In this document: one piece after another, positions 8,312-16,664 of the stretch
Position numbering within the stretch: the first letter of the stretch is position 1
Layout: each line of letters opens with the position of its first letter
Origin: Bacteroidota bacterium
GTDB taxonomy: Bacteria; Bacteroidota; Ignavibacteria; Kapaibacteriales; UBA961
Assembly (NCBI GenBank): GCA_020852855.1
Contig: JADZAA010000058.1
Span: 1-34,231, forward strand
DNA: 34,231 nucleotides
Direction of reading: 5' to 3'
Notes under the pieces: generated by a model
The model's database searches: none
Seen by the model: only the letters and a program-made list of their open reading frames with translations
Told to the model about the DNA's origin: nothing
Program-made: the position numbers and the translations under genes

Positions 8312-9220
8312 ATGAGCTATAGCGACCGCGATTACAATTTCCGTCAACCGCAGCGCAATAAATTTTCGCTTTTTCCTCCGGTCATTAAAGCATTGCTTAT
8401 CAGCAATGTGGTAATATTTCTGTTTAGTGCGTTTTTTATCGGCTCTTTGTCTTGGCACGGACAAAAGCTCTCATATTTGTTTGAAAAGATATTTGCACTA
8501 CAGCCTGTTTTCGGCGTAGAAGATACTGCATTTTATCCTTGGCAAATAGTTACGTACTTGTTTTTGCATGCCGGCTTCTCGCATATTTTCTTTAATATGC
8601 TGGCGTTATGGATGTTCGGCGTGGAATTGGAAACGCTCTGGGGGTCGCGGCGATTTCTGATTTTCTATCTGTTATGCGGTGTCGGTGCCGGTGTAATTCA
8701 ATTACTTACACCGTTATTGCCCGATATGGCCGCCGCTCCTACGGTAGGTGCTTCCGGTGCAGTTTTCGGTATATTGCTTGCTTTCGGTCTTACGTTTCCC
8801 GACCGACCTATAATTATGTTTCCGCTATTCTTTCCCGTTCCGGCCAAAATATTCGTTATCGTTTATGCAGCAATTGACCTTATTTCGGGATTGATAGACA
8901 CTAATTCGGGCGTGGCGCATTTTGCGCATCTGGGCGGAGCTTTCGTCGGATATATGCTGTTGAAACACGGCGACGACTTGCGCATATTTGCCGCTTTCGA
9001 CCGATTATTCGCATTATTCGAACGGCGAAATATACGAATCCAACCCAAACGCAGACGAAATACCGCAGGCCGCCGAGGCACGGGGCTGTATTATGGCGGG
9101 CATGAAATAACCGAAGATGAAGTTAATAATATACTCGATAAAATCTCGGCAACAGGCTTCAGTTCGCTTTCCGACGAGGAAAAACGAATACTCTATGAGG
9201 TCAGCAAGAAAAAAGAATAA
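8312..9220 (+). CDS. Rhomboid family intramembrane serine protease
   Basis: 302-aa polytopic inner-membrane protease that cleaves transmembrane helices. Rhomboid core: a basic N-terminal cytoplasmic stretch, TM1 at about 25-45, the HAGFSHIFFNMLALWMFG segment (about 86-103) with the conserved H-x-x-x-N, the catalytic serine motif GASGAVFG (Ser148), and the catalytic histidine in AHLGG (His206). The C-terminal cytoplasmic tail (about 225-302) is basic and ends ITEDEVNNILDKISATGFSSLSDEEKRILYE. This short helical motif recurs at the end of many Bacteroidota rhomboids and resembles DUF6576. Substrates cannot be predicted. It follows pgk by 42 bp and precedes ispG by 29 bp in the same direction. 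Confidence 0.93.
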   Translation: MSYSDRDYNFRQPQRNKFSLFPPVIKALLISNVVIFLFSAFFIGSLSWHGQKLSYLFEKIFALQPVFGVEDTAFYPWQIVTYLFLHAGFSHIFFNMLALWMFGVELETLWGSRRFLIFYLLCGVGAGVIQLLTPLLPDMAAAPTVGASGAVFGILLAFGLTFPDRPIIMFPLFFPVPAKIFVIVYAAIDLISGLIDTNSGVAHFAHLGGAFVGYMLLKHGDDLRIFAAFDRLFALFERRNIRIQPKRRRNTAGRRGTGLYYGGHEITEDEVNNILDKISATGFSSLSDEEKRILYEVSKKKE

Positions 9221-9249
9221 AGCTTGAAGCGCATAAACATATAATTACA

Positions 9250-10377
9250 ATGCAACTTACAGTCTTAGGCACGGATAATAATCGCCCGGACGAAGTGCCG
9301 TTTGCAACGCAGCCGTATCGCCGCCGCATAAGCCGCCGCGTTATGGTGGGCGATATTCCGGTAGGCGGGCTTGCTCCGGTCAGCGTGCAAACAATGACCA
9401 AAACAAAAACGCATGATATAGTAGCAACCGTAGCGCAAATTCAACGTTGCGCCGAGGCCGGTGCTGATATTATTCGCGTAACGGTTAACGATAAAGAAGC
9501 GGCCGAATCCATTGGCGAAATTGTTCGTCAATCGAATGTGCCTATTGTAGCCGACATACATTTCAATCATATTTTTGCCCTGAAAGCCATTGAAGGCGGA
9601 GTGGCAAAAGTCCGAATCAATCCCGGTAATATAGGTAGCCGCGAGCGTATTAAAGAGGTTCTTACAAAAGCCAAAGAACGTGGTATTCCGATTAGGATTG
9701 GCGTTAATTCCGGCTCTCTTGAGCGCGATATACTGCTGAAACACGGCTATCCCACCGCGGAGGCTCTTTACGAAAGTGCAATGCGCCATGCCGATATAGC
9801 GGCCGATTGCGGATTTGACGACGTGGTCATTTCCGTAAAATCGACCGATGTTAGGCTTATGATTGAGGCCTACCGCATGATAGCCGAAAAAACGGATTTT
9901 CCGCTTCATCTCGGTGTTACGGAAGCAGGCACGATTCGCGTAGGCACGATTAAATCGGCTGTTGGTATAGGAACCTTGCTGGCAGAGGGAATAGGCGATA
10001 CTGTTCGTGTATCGCTGACCGATGAACCTGAAAAAGAAGTCGAGGTCGGCAAAGAAATTCTTCGCACTATAGGGCTTGCTCAACGCAGCGTTGAAATTAT
10101 CGCCTGCCCGACTTGCGGCCGGCTTGAAGTGGATCTATTTACTATTACCAACGAGCTTGAAGAACGATTAAAAGGAATTAAAAAGCCGGTTAAAATTGCT
10201 TTGCTCGGTTGCGTGGTAAATGGCCCGGGCGAAGCCAGCGATGCCGATATAGGTATTGCCGCAGGAAAAGGTGTCGGAATTTTATATCGAAAAGGCGAAA
10301 TAGTGCGCCGTATCAAAGAAAGTGAAATAGTACAAGCCGTGTACGACGAAGTTATGGCATTCCAAACTGAGGATTAG
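9250..10377 (+). CDS. ispG: 4-hydroxy-3-methylbut-2-enyl diphosphate synthase (MEP pathway)
   Basis: Iron-sulfur enzyme converting MEcPP to HMBPP in the non-mevalonate isoprenoid pathway. The 375-aa bacterial-type protein has a TIM-barrel half (VMVGDIPVGGLAPVSVQTMTKT, VADIHFNH, RINPGNIG, RIGVNSGSLE) and a C-terminal reductase half carrying the [4Fe-4S] ligands Cys286 and Cys289 in CPTCGR and Cys321 in LGCVVNGPGEA. It lacks the large insertion domain seen in plant, chlamydial and many Bacteroidetes IspG proteins, which are around 600-700 aa. The ATG at 9250 has no obvious Shine-Dalgarno; the first ~25 residues are variable in the family. A strong intrinsic terminator follows about 90 bp downstream. 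Confidence 0.96.
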   Translation: MQLTVLGTDNNRPDEVPFATQPYRRRISRRVMVGDIPVGGLAPVSVQTMTKTKTHDIVATVAQIQRCAEAGADIIRVTVNDKEAAESIGEIVRQSNVPIVADIHFNHIFALKAIEGGVAKVRINPGNIGSRERIKEVLTKAKERGIPIRIGVNSGSLERDILLKHGYPTAEALYESAMRHADIAADCGFDDVVISVKSTDVRLMIEAYRMIAEKTDFPLHLGVTEAGTIRVGTIKSAVGIGTLLAEGIGDTVRVSLTDEPEKEVEVGKEILRTIGLAQRSVEIIACPTCGRLEVDLFTITNELEERLKGIKKPVKIALLGCVVNGPGEASDADIGIAAGKGVGILYRKGEIVRRIKESEIVQAVYDEVMAFQTED

Positions 10378-10936
10378 GCGCGTGCATTAACGTAAAATCG
10401 TCGAAATAAACGAAACGGCCGAGCTTTGAATTAAAATATCATCGCTTATTATTCAAGGCTGAAAAGAAGGTGGAAATTTTTTGTTTTCCGCCTTTTTTTT
10501 TTATAGCTATCTGTTTGACACATTTTAAGTTACTTCGAAAAATACTTTGTAAGTCATGTAAAATTTACTGCAATGCGCTGTATTGACGTAAGTAATGAAC
10601 CGTATAAGTGCTTGCCAAGCGCAGTATAAGTATACCGATAGAATTAATGGATAAAATTGTAACGGCAAACCTTTCAATATCTGGATAAGAAATAGCGTTT
10701 TAGTGTAGTTGGTACAGATTGAAAGTACTTTAGAATATATGCTGCGTTTGTGCTGTTGGTCAGTGTTTTTACGTTTGAAAATTTTCTTTATATTATTATT
10801 GTGAAAATTTGCTAATTTGGCGTAACGAAATGCAAAAAAAAAGGTCATTACAGAATAAAACGGCGTGAATTTCATTGCCGTTCTTATAATTTGATTAAAC
10901 ACAGTTTCACTTTTTCTAATTATATCGAGGCAAACG
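10378..10936. other. AT-rich intergenic region between ispG and the Omp28-like gene
   Basis: 559 bp without a credible gene. It contains the ispG terminator (10467-10502), then about 430 bp of AT-rich sequence that must carry the promoter and 5' leader of the 972-aa secreted protein gene. A TATAAT at 10885-10890 lies 47 bp before that ATG, but I see no good partner -35 element. A leftward 125-codon open frame (10525-10902) looks like low-complexity noise. Confidence 0.55.
10467..10502 (+). terminator. Rho-independent terminator after ispG
   Basis: Stem AAGGTGGAAA (from 10467) pairs with TTTCCGCCTT (to 10494) with one G-T wobble across a short T-rich loop. It runs directly into a T tract up to 10502. 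It ends the glmS-pgk-rhomboid-ispG transcript. Confidence 0.85.
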
Positions 10937-13855
10937 ATGAAACAAATTGTACGATTGGCTGCGGCGGCTGTGCTGGCTGTAGCTTCGTTATTTACGCTGG
11001 CTACGGCTCAACCGGCGCAACGCGTGCTTATAGAAGAGTTTACCGGTGCTTGGTGTCAATATTGCCCTAATGGTGCAGTTGCAATTGACGAATTGGCGCA
11101 ATTATACCCTGACGATGTAACTGTAGTTGCTATACACAATGGCGACGGAATGGTTATAAATCCCGAAGACACCGATTTGCAACCATACAAAGGCGGTTAT
11201 CCTTCCGGTGCATTGAATAGGGTGTATACCGGAATTTATCCTACGAATTGGGCGCAATATATTCCCAATATGATACGCAACCCTGCCGTGGTTGATGTTT
11301 CTCTAAGCAAAGTAACCTATAATTCCATCAACCGCTCGCTTTCCGTTACCGTTAAGGCAGATTTCTTTACGGCAATGTCCGGCGATTTTCGTTTCAACTT
11401 GTATATAGTAGAGGATAGCGTGGTTGGTTCGGGGCCTGCTTACGACCAAGTAAATGCTTTCAACAACCAGCAAGGGCATCCTTTTTACGGTAAAGGTAGT
11501 CCGATAAAAGGATATGCTCATCGCCATGTTGTGCGCAAGATGATGGGCAGTTCGTGGGGAACGGCCGGAAGCATTCCGGCTACAGTAAGCGCAGGTCAAT
11601 CTGTAACTTACACGTATACTCTTTCGTTAAATTCTGCTTGGAAAACAGACCGTATCCATTTGGTTGGCGTGGTACAACAATATAACCAAAATACAAGTCA
11701 ACGTCAGATTCTGAACTCGGTAGAAGAGCGCCTGACGGTTCGTTCGGTCAAGCCTGGTTTGGTCGTACCGCCTACACCGTATCTTACGGCAAAACTTGGC
11801 GTAACGAAAGATCAGGAAATTAAAATTTCCAATCCACATACAGCACCAATCACGGTGGATATAGCGATTGACGATGCAAAAAGCGTAAATCCCGGCGGCT
11901 GGGAAGTGTCCGTAACACCTGAGTCGGCAACAATTCCGGCAAACGGAACCGTTACGGCTAAAATCAGTTTTCAAGTTCCGGCCGATGCCAGCCCGGCACT
12001 TGCCAACTTTATAGTATCGGCCACGCCTCGTCAGATAGCCGGAATTGACCCTAAAACAAACTCGACTTCTGTGTATTGCCTGAATGAGAACAGTAAATAT
12101 GCTTATATCTCCGGTTTAGTGCCTGTGTTTAACGGTGTAGATAAGTATGCTACCGCATTTATGAATGATGCAGAACTTCAAAAAGGCCTTATTCAGTTGC
12201 AATTTAACGAACAGGTACTTGCTGCATACCAATCAAACTTTGTATTATTCTATCTTCCGATCCATGGCGGATACTTTGATCAACAAAACTATCAGAGTGC
12301 AAAAATCGGTTTGCCGATAGCAGCCGCACCGGGCGTGAATTTTCCGAATTTTGCAAAACAAATCAGCGGCTGGCTGTCCGCCGGAAAACGTGTGTTTGTT
12401 TCTGCGCCGCATTCTTTGTGGTGGGCTTTAGACCAATCTGCAGCATCTGCACAAGGCAAGAACAACGATGCCATCGCATTATTTTCCAATACGCTCGGAG
12501 TATCGTTAAGCGACGCTAAAGCCCGTTTCACTGAAACGCAAAGCGGTAATAATATTTCGGTTACAATTGATAAATTTAATATCCGCGGAGTAACCGACGA
12601 TGTGGTTGGAGACCAACTTGCTTCGTTAGGCAATCCCAGCACACCCGGCTCAGGTCATTCATTCTGGACGGATATTATGAAACTGCAAACCGGAAGTAAA
12701 TCCATACCATGCTTCTTTAGCGACGAAAAACCGGCCAATATAGTAGGTGTTCGTTATGAAAAAGACAAAGCAAAATTAGTTTATTTGACATTTGGCATCG
12801 AAGCGTTAAATGGCGGTGCGCCTAACGATTTCATGGCGAAAATTACGGAATATCTTATCGGTGACTTGAAACCGAAATTGCCCGAAATATCTTCTTCGTC
12901 AGATGTCATTGATTACGGCTCAATAGAGGTAAACCAAAGCCAAGAAAAAACAATTGACGTTATGAATATCGGTGCCGCCCCTCTCACAGTCAGTACAATC
13001 GAAGTAGCCGGTATCGACGATAAAAACTTTACGATTACTGACGGAGCAACGGTTCCGTTTACTTTGGACGCAAATGAAAAACGTACACTGAAAGTAAAAT
13101 TTGCACCCGATGCAGAAAAAGATTTTCTCGCGTCAGTTGTGGTTACGTCAAACTCCGGTAACGAGGAAAATAATACTTATACAATGGATCTTCGCGGCAA
13201 AGGAAAAGTAACTGCATCGGCTAAATCTGTACTGACCGCAAGCAGTGAAAAACTCGATTTTGGCCAGGTAAGCGAGTCAAAAGAATTGTCCGTAGTGCTT
13301 ACAAATACCGGCACAAAAGAAATGACCGTTAAGTCAATAGAGTTCGTTGGCGGCGAAAATGCTAAATTTGCTACTAAAGGCTTTAAACCCAATACATTTA
13401 TCGGTACGGCAACTGCAAATAAAAAACTGCCTGTTACTATTGTATTTACACCGGGCGGAAGCGGACTGTTCGGAACTAAAATGATTGTGAAATCCGAGTT
13501 TGCCGGCGGCGGAACCGATGAATTTACCATTGATGCAGTAGGTGAGGGCATCGCAACGGGTGTCAACGAAGACGGGGCGGTTAGCGGAATTATACTGACC
13601 GCTTCGGCACAGCCGAATCCTACTGCTACAGTATCTTCAATTTCCTATACTGTAGGCGGAAATACTCCGCAAACCGTAGCAATAAACGTGGTTGATATGA
13701 CAGGGCGCGAGATGTTAAATCTAGGCTCGAACACAATGTCGCCCGGAAAGTACAATGCTTCTATTGATGCTGCAAAACTTCCGGCAGGTGCATATTATGT
13801 GGTCTTGCGTTGCGCCGCTGAAACTATAACATTGCCATTTACAATCGTTCGGTAA
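10937..13855 (+). CDS. Secreted Omp28-like/thioredoxin-fold protein with choice-of-anchor-D repeats and T9SS sorting domain
   Basis: 972 aa. Signal peptide about 1-24 (hydrophobic AAAAVLAVASLFTLATA). Residues 25 to about 270 resemble Omp28-related outer-membrane lipoproteins with a thioredoxin-like start: VLIEEFTGAWCQYCP with Cys40-x-x-Cys43, then PSGALNR and HRHVVRKMM. There is no lipobox, so it is exported rather than lipid-anchored. About 275-360 looks like an Ig-like domain, and about 375-645 resembles a glutamine-amidotransferase-like (flavodoxin-type) fold of unknown role. Two choice-of-anchor-D/ASPM-like beta domains follow (about 649-745 and 768-868), each with the DFG/DYG...NxG pattern and FxP. 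The last ~85 residues (ASAQPNPTATVSSISYTV, then VDMTGREM, LPAGAYYVVLR) form a T9SS type A sorting domain. Function unknown; a cell-surface redox or adhesion role is possible. Confidence 0.82.
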   Translation: MKQIVRLAAAAVLAVASLFTLATAQPAQRVLIEEFTGAWCQYCPNGAVAIDELAQLYPDDVTVVAIHNGDGMVINPEDTDLQPYKGGYPSGALNRVYTGIYPTNWAQYIPNMIRNPAVVDVSLSKVTYNSINRSLSVTVKADFFTAMSGDFRFNLYIVEDSVVGSGPAYDQVNAFNNQQGHPFYGKGSPIKGYAHRHVVRKMMGSSWGTAGSIPATVSAGQSVTYTYTLSLNSAWKTDRIHLVGVVQQYNQNTSQRQILNSVEERLTVRSVKPGLVVPPTPYLTAKLGVTKDQEIKISNPHTAPITVDIAIDDAKSVNPGGWEVSVTPESATIPANGTVTAKISFQVPADASPALANFIVSATPRQIAGIDPKTNSTSVYCLNENSKYAYISGLVPVFNGVDKYATAFMNDAELQKGLIQLQFNEQVLAAYQSNFVLFYLPIHGGYFDQQNYQSAKIGLPIAAAPGVNFPNFAKQISGWLSAGKRVFVSAPHSLWWALDQSAASAQGKNNDAIALFSNTLGVSLSDAKARFTETQSGNNISVTIDKFNIRGVTDDVVGDQLASLGNPSTPGSGHSFWTDIMKLQTGSKSIPCFFSDEKPANIVGVRYEKDKAKLVYLTFGIEALNGGAPNDFMAKITEYLIGDLKPKLPEISSSSDVIDYGSIEVNQSQEKTIDVMNIGAAPLTVSTIEVAGIDDKNFTITDGATVPFTLDANEKRTLKVKFAPDAEKDFLASVVVTSNSGNEENNTYTMDLRGKGKVTASAKSVLTASSEKLDFGQVSESKELSVVLTNTGTKEMTVKSIEFVGGENAKFATKGFKPNTFIGTATANKKLPVTIVFTPGGSGLFGTKMIVKSEFAGGGTDEFTIDAVGEGIATGVNEDGAVSGIILTASAQPNPTATVSSISYTVGGNTPQTVAINVVDMTGREMLNLGSNTMSPGKYNASIDAAKLPAGAYYVVLRCAAETITLPFTIVR

Positions 13856-13875
13856 ATTGAGCCGAATCTCGAGAA

Positions 13876-13914
13876 ACAAAAGCCGATGCTGTTCATTTCA
13901 GTATCGGCTTTTGT
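13876..13914. terminator. Long hairpin terminator between convergent genes
   Basis: A perfect 12-bp inverted repeat (ACAAAAGCCGAT at 13876-13887 and its complement at 13903-13914) extends through one G-T and three Watson-Crick pairs to a 16-bp stem with a 7-nt loop (13892-13898). The right side is followed by a modest T-rich stretch. It lies between the rightward 972-aa gene and leftward tsaD and probably stops transcription from the former, perhaps both. Confidence 0.8.
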
Positions 13915-13950
13915 CGTTTAATTTGGCGTAAATGTATTTTCTAATAAACG

Positions 13951-15000
13951 CTAATGTTTACGTTCCGCACGCAAAGCCGAAGACGATACGCAAAAAGTAT
14001 AGTCGCGAAATGCTTCCGTACCGTATTCGATAAGTTTTCGCGCAGCTGCAAAGCCAATCATTGCCGCATTATCTACACAATAACTCATTCGCGGTATTAC
14101 AAGTTTAGTGCCTGTTTTCGATGCTTTTTCCGCAAATATTTCTCGCAGGCGCGAATTTGCCGAAACACCGCCCGATACGACTATTGCATCCGCATTTTTT
14201 TCTTTCGTTGCGCGCATGGTCTTTGCAACGAGAACCTCCGCAACAGCTTCTTGCGCCGAAGCGCATATATCAGGTAAAATTTCCTGTGGCACACCATTCG
14301 GAAACTCTCGTTCGATAAAATAACGAATCGATGTTTTGAAGCCGCTGAAACTGAAATTATACGTGCCGTCGTGCATCATCGAACGCGGAAAGATAAATTT
14401 AGCCGGATTTCCTTGTTTTGCCAGGCGGTCTATTTCGGGTCCGCCGGGATAGCCTAAGCCTAATAATTTGGCAGTCTTATCGAATGCTTCTCCGGCTGCA
14501 TCATCAATCGTTGAGCCAAGAAGCGTATATTTTTCGTAAGATTCTGTATAGAACAAGGCTGTATGTCCGCCGCTTGCAACAAGTGCAATAAACGGAAATT
14601 CAAGCGAATCATCTTCCAAACAGCCGGAATATAAATGTCCTTCTATATGATTTATCGGTATAATCGGCAAACCGTATCGTATGGCCAGCCCTTTTGCAAA
14701 ATGCGAGCCTACGATAAGCGAACCGGCAAGCCCGGGCGAAGTTGTAACAGCAACAGCATCAATATCTTGTATGTTTATTTTCGCCCGTTCCAATGCGGCG
14801 CGAACTGTTGTTCCTACGGCTTGTAAATGTGCCCGCGAAGCAAGCTCGGGAATTACTCCGCCGTATTGCGAATGTATTAACTGCGAGGATATGATATTAC
14901 TTTGAACTTTACCGTTGCTTATTACTGCCGCCGAAGTGTCGTCGCAAGAAGACTCAATCGCCAGAATTACCGGATATTCCGACTTATCGCTTTTTTTCAC
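13951..15000 (-). CDS. tsaD: tRNA N6-adenosine threonylcarbamoyltransferase
   Basis: Transfers threonylcarbamoyl to A37 of ANN-decoding tRNAs, acting with TsaB and TsaE, neither of which is in the window. The 349-aa protein shows the ASKHA-fold start VILAIESSCDDTSAAV, the metal-binding NHIEGH (His118, His122), ALVASGGHT, the conserved GEAFDKTAKLLGLGYPGGP and NFSFSGFKT, and the C-terminal VSGGVSANSRLR and DNAAMIG motifs. Its ATG (15000) directly follows the cinA stop (15001-15003) with no spacer, so it is translated from the cinA message. Confidence 0.97.
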   Translation of the reverse strand: MKKSDKSEYPVILAIESSCDDTSAAVISNGKVQSNIISSQLIHSQYGGVIPELASRAHLQAVGTTVRAALERAKINIQDIDAVAVTTSPGLAGSLIVGSHFAKGLAIRYGLPIIPINHIEGHLYSGCLEDDSLEFPFIALVASGGHTALFYTESYEKYTLLGSTIDDAAGEAFDKTAKLLGLGYPGGPEIDRLAKQGNPAKFIFPRSMMHDGTYNFSFSGFKTSIRYFIEREFPNGVPQEILPDICASAQEAVAEVLVAKTMRATKEKNADAIVVSGGVSANSRLREIFAEKASKTGTKLVIPRMSYCVDNAAMIGFAAARKLIEYGTEAFRDYTFCVSSSALRAERKH

Positions 15001-16245
15001 TTATTTACCCCTTAATTTCTCCATTAGCATTGCAAGTGCCGCTCCTACGGTACGTTCGCGATTGATGCGTCTGTCGCTGCCGAAAATGAATTTTCGCGAT
15101 ATTACATCGCCCGAACTTGCAAGCGCTATCCAAACAGTTCCAACCGGTTTGTCTGCCGAACCGCCGCCGGGCCCGGCTGTTCCGCTGATGGCAATACCAT
15201 ATACAGCCTTGAATTTTAAGCAAACTGCTATTGCCATTTCCTCAACCGTTTCGCCGCTTACGGCACCGAATTTTACAAGGGTTTCTCTATTAACTCCAAG
15301 CTCGCTCTCTTTTGAATTATTGCTGTAAGTGATTACGCCACCTTGAAAATAAGACGAGCTGCCTGCTATGTCGGTAAGTGCCGCGCCAAGTAATCCGCCC
15401 GTGCAAGATTCGGCTACGGCAATCGTTTCGCCCCGCTCGACGAGCAATCGTGCCGCGACCGAAACCAAAGAATCGTCGTCTGTGCCGAAAATAAATTTAC
15501 CGGCACGGTTGCGTATCACTTCTTCGATACGTGCAATTTTGGCATCAATTTCTTCGGCTGATGTGCCGCGCACTCCTATTCTTAGCCGCGCACCTTGATA
15601 TGACGGTAAAAAAGCAAGTGTGCCGCTTTCTAAAAATTCCGCAGGTTCGCCGATTAAATCTGCTAAATTAGCCTCAGTTATTCCGGTGGTTAAAAGTGTA
15701 CGATAACTGACGCACTCTTTCCCCCGCGATAATTCTGCAATATAAGGCAGAACAAACTCTGTCATAATACCTTGCATTTCAGCCGGAACTCCCGGCAACG
15801 AAATTATTGTTTTGCCGTCACGCTCAAACATCATTCCCGGTGCGGTACCGCGAAAATTTGTAATAACACGACATTTTGAAGGTAAAAATGCTTGCGTTTT
15901 ATTGCGCTCGGAAAGAGCAAGTCCGCGACGTAATAATAAGTTCGTTAAAAAATGTAAAGTAGGCTCATGCAGCACTAAAGTATCATCGAAAAACTCGCAA
16001 AGAGCGTCTTTCGTAACGTCATCGTGGGTCGGTCCAAGTCCGCCGGTAATAATGACGAAATCTGAAAATCCGAGTAATCGTTTAAGTTCTTCGGTTATTT
16101 CTTGTTTCTCATCGCCAATAATTGAGTGGGCGGCAACTCTACAGCCAAGTTGCGTACATTCGGTTGCTATCCATGCGGCGTTTGTATTAACAACTTGGCC
16201 AATACAAATTTCGTCGCCGACAGTTAAAACAGAAATTTTAAACAT
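15001..16245 (-). CDS. cinA: CinA family protein (NMN amidohydrolase/ADP-ribose pyrophosphatase related)
   Basis: 414 aa, the full-length two-domain form. The N-terminal molybdopterin-binding-like domain (about 1-170) starts ISVLTVGDEICIGQVVNTN and contains the ITGGLGPTHDD motif. The C-terminal CinA domain (about 255-410) contains VAESCTGG and ISGTAGPGGGSADKPVGTVW, the NMN deamidase region. The family salvages NMN through deamidation and hydrolyses ADP-ribose; which of these operates here cannot be decided by reading. The usual TG(D/N)E(I/L)L(x)G motif reads VGDEICIGQ. It heads a two-gene unit with tsaD. Confidence 0.93.
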   Translation of the reverse strand: MFKISVLTVGDEICIGQVVNTNAAWIATECTQLGCRVAAHSIIGDEKQEITEELKRLLGFSDFVIITGGLGPTHDDVTKDALCEFFDDTLVLHEPTLHFLTNLLLRRGLALSERNKTQAFLPSKCRVITNFRGTAPGMMFERDGKTIISLPGVPAEMQGIMTEFVLPYIAELSRGKECVSYRTLLTTGITEANLADLIGEPAEFLESGTLAFLPSYQGARLRIGVRGTSAEEIDAKIARIEEVIRNRAGKFIFGTDDDSLVSVAARLLVERGETIAVAESCTGGLLGAALTDIAGSSSYFQGGVITYSNNSKESELGVNRETLVKFGAVSGETVEEMAIAVCLKFKAVYGIAISGTAGPGGGSADKPVGTVWIALASSGDVISRKFIFGSDRRINRERTVGAALAMLMEKLRGK

Positions 16246-16403
16246 ATATTGTAAGTTTGTTATTTATAGTGAAGTTGCCGGTATTATATGAAGTTATATG
16301 TTGAAAAATAATATCAATGTTGGCGCAAAACGTACGGTAACGGATTATATTTGCGAGCAGAAACAGAAATCGGAATATAATCATCAACTTTACAAAATAT
16401 ACA

Positions 16404-16664
16404 ATGCAAGAAGAAACGTTGATTACAGTGGCAACCTTCGATAACGCATTACAAGCCCATATTGTGGCGGTACGTTTACAAAGCGAAGGAATAGAAACAT
16501 ATATATTTAACGAGTATATGTCGTCAATTTTACCAATCGGAAACACGGTAGGCAGTGCAGAACTCAAAGTTTCAATAAGCGATACGGATCACGCGAAGGC
16601 TGTATTGCGTGAAATAAACGAAACAGCGAACAATGAAGCGGCCGATGAATTTCCTAAAACGTAA
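16404..16664 (+). CDS. DUF2007 domain protein (putative signal-transducing protein)
   Basis: Small 86-aa cytoplasmic protein that is almost entirely the DUF2007 fold. LITVATFDNALQAHIVAVRLQSEGIETYIF matches the family's opening beta-alpha unit (the label of a PII-like signalling protein is only a prediction), and the second half AELKVSISDTDHAKAVLREI matches the rest. The Asn/Gln-rich acidic tail is not conserved. It is transcribed divergently from cinA and ends on a TAA that abuts the stop codon of the convergent NDH-2 gene with no intervening base. Confidence 0.82.
   Translation: MQEETLITVATFDNALQAHIVAVRLQSEGIETYIFNEYMSSILPIGNTVGSAELKVSISDTDHAKAVLREINETANNEAADEFPKT

Noticed and set aside
9265-10083. 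272-codon antisense frame over ispG
   Set aside because: It lies entirely opposite a confidently identified gene and its translation resembles no known family.
10525-10902. Leftward open frame of 125 codons in the gap after ispG
   Set aside because: Composition is Phe/Tyr/Lys/Ile-rich noise from AT-rich DNA, with no recognisable domain and no clear ribosome binding site.
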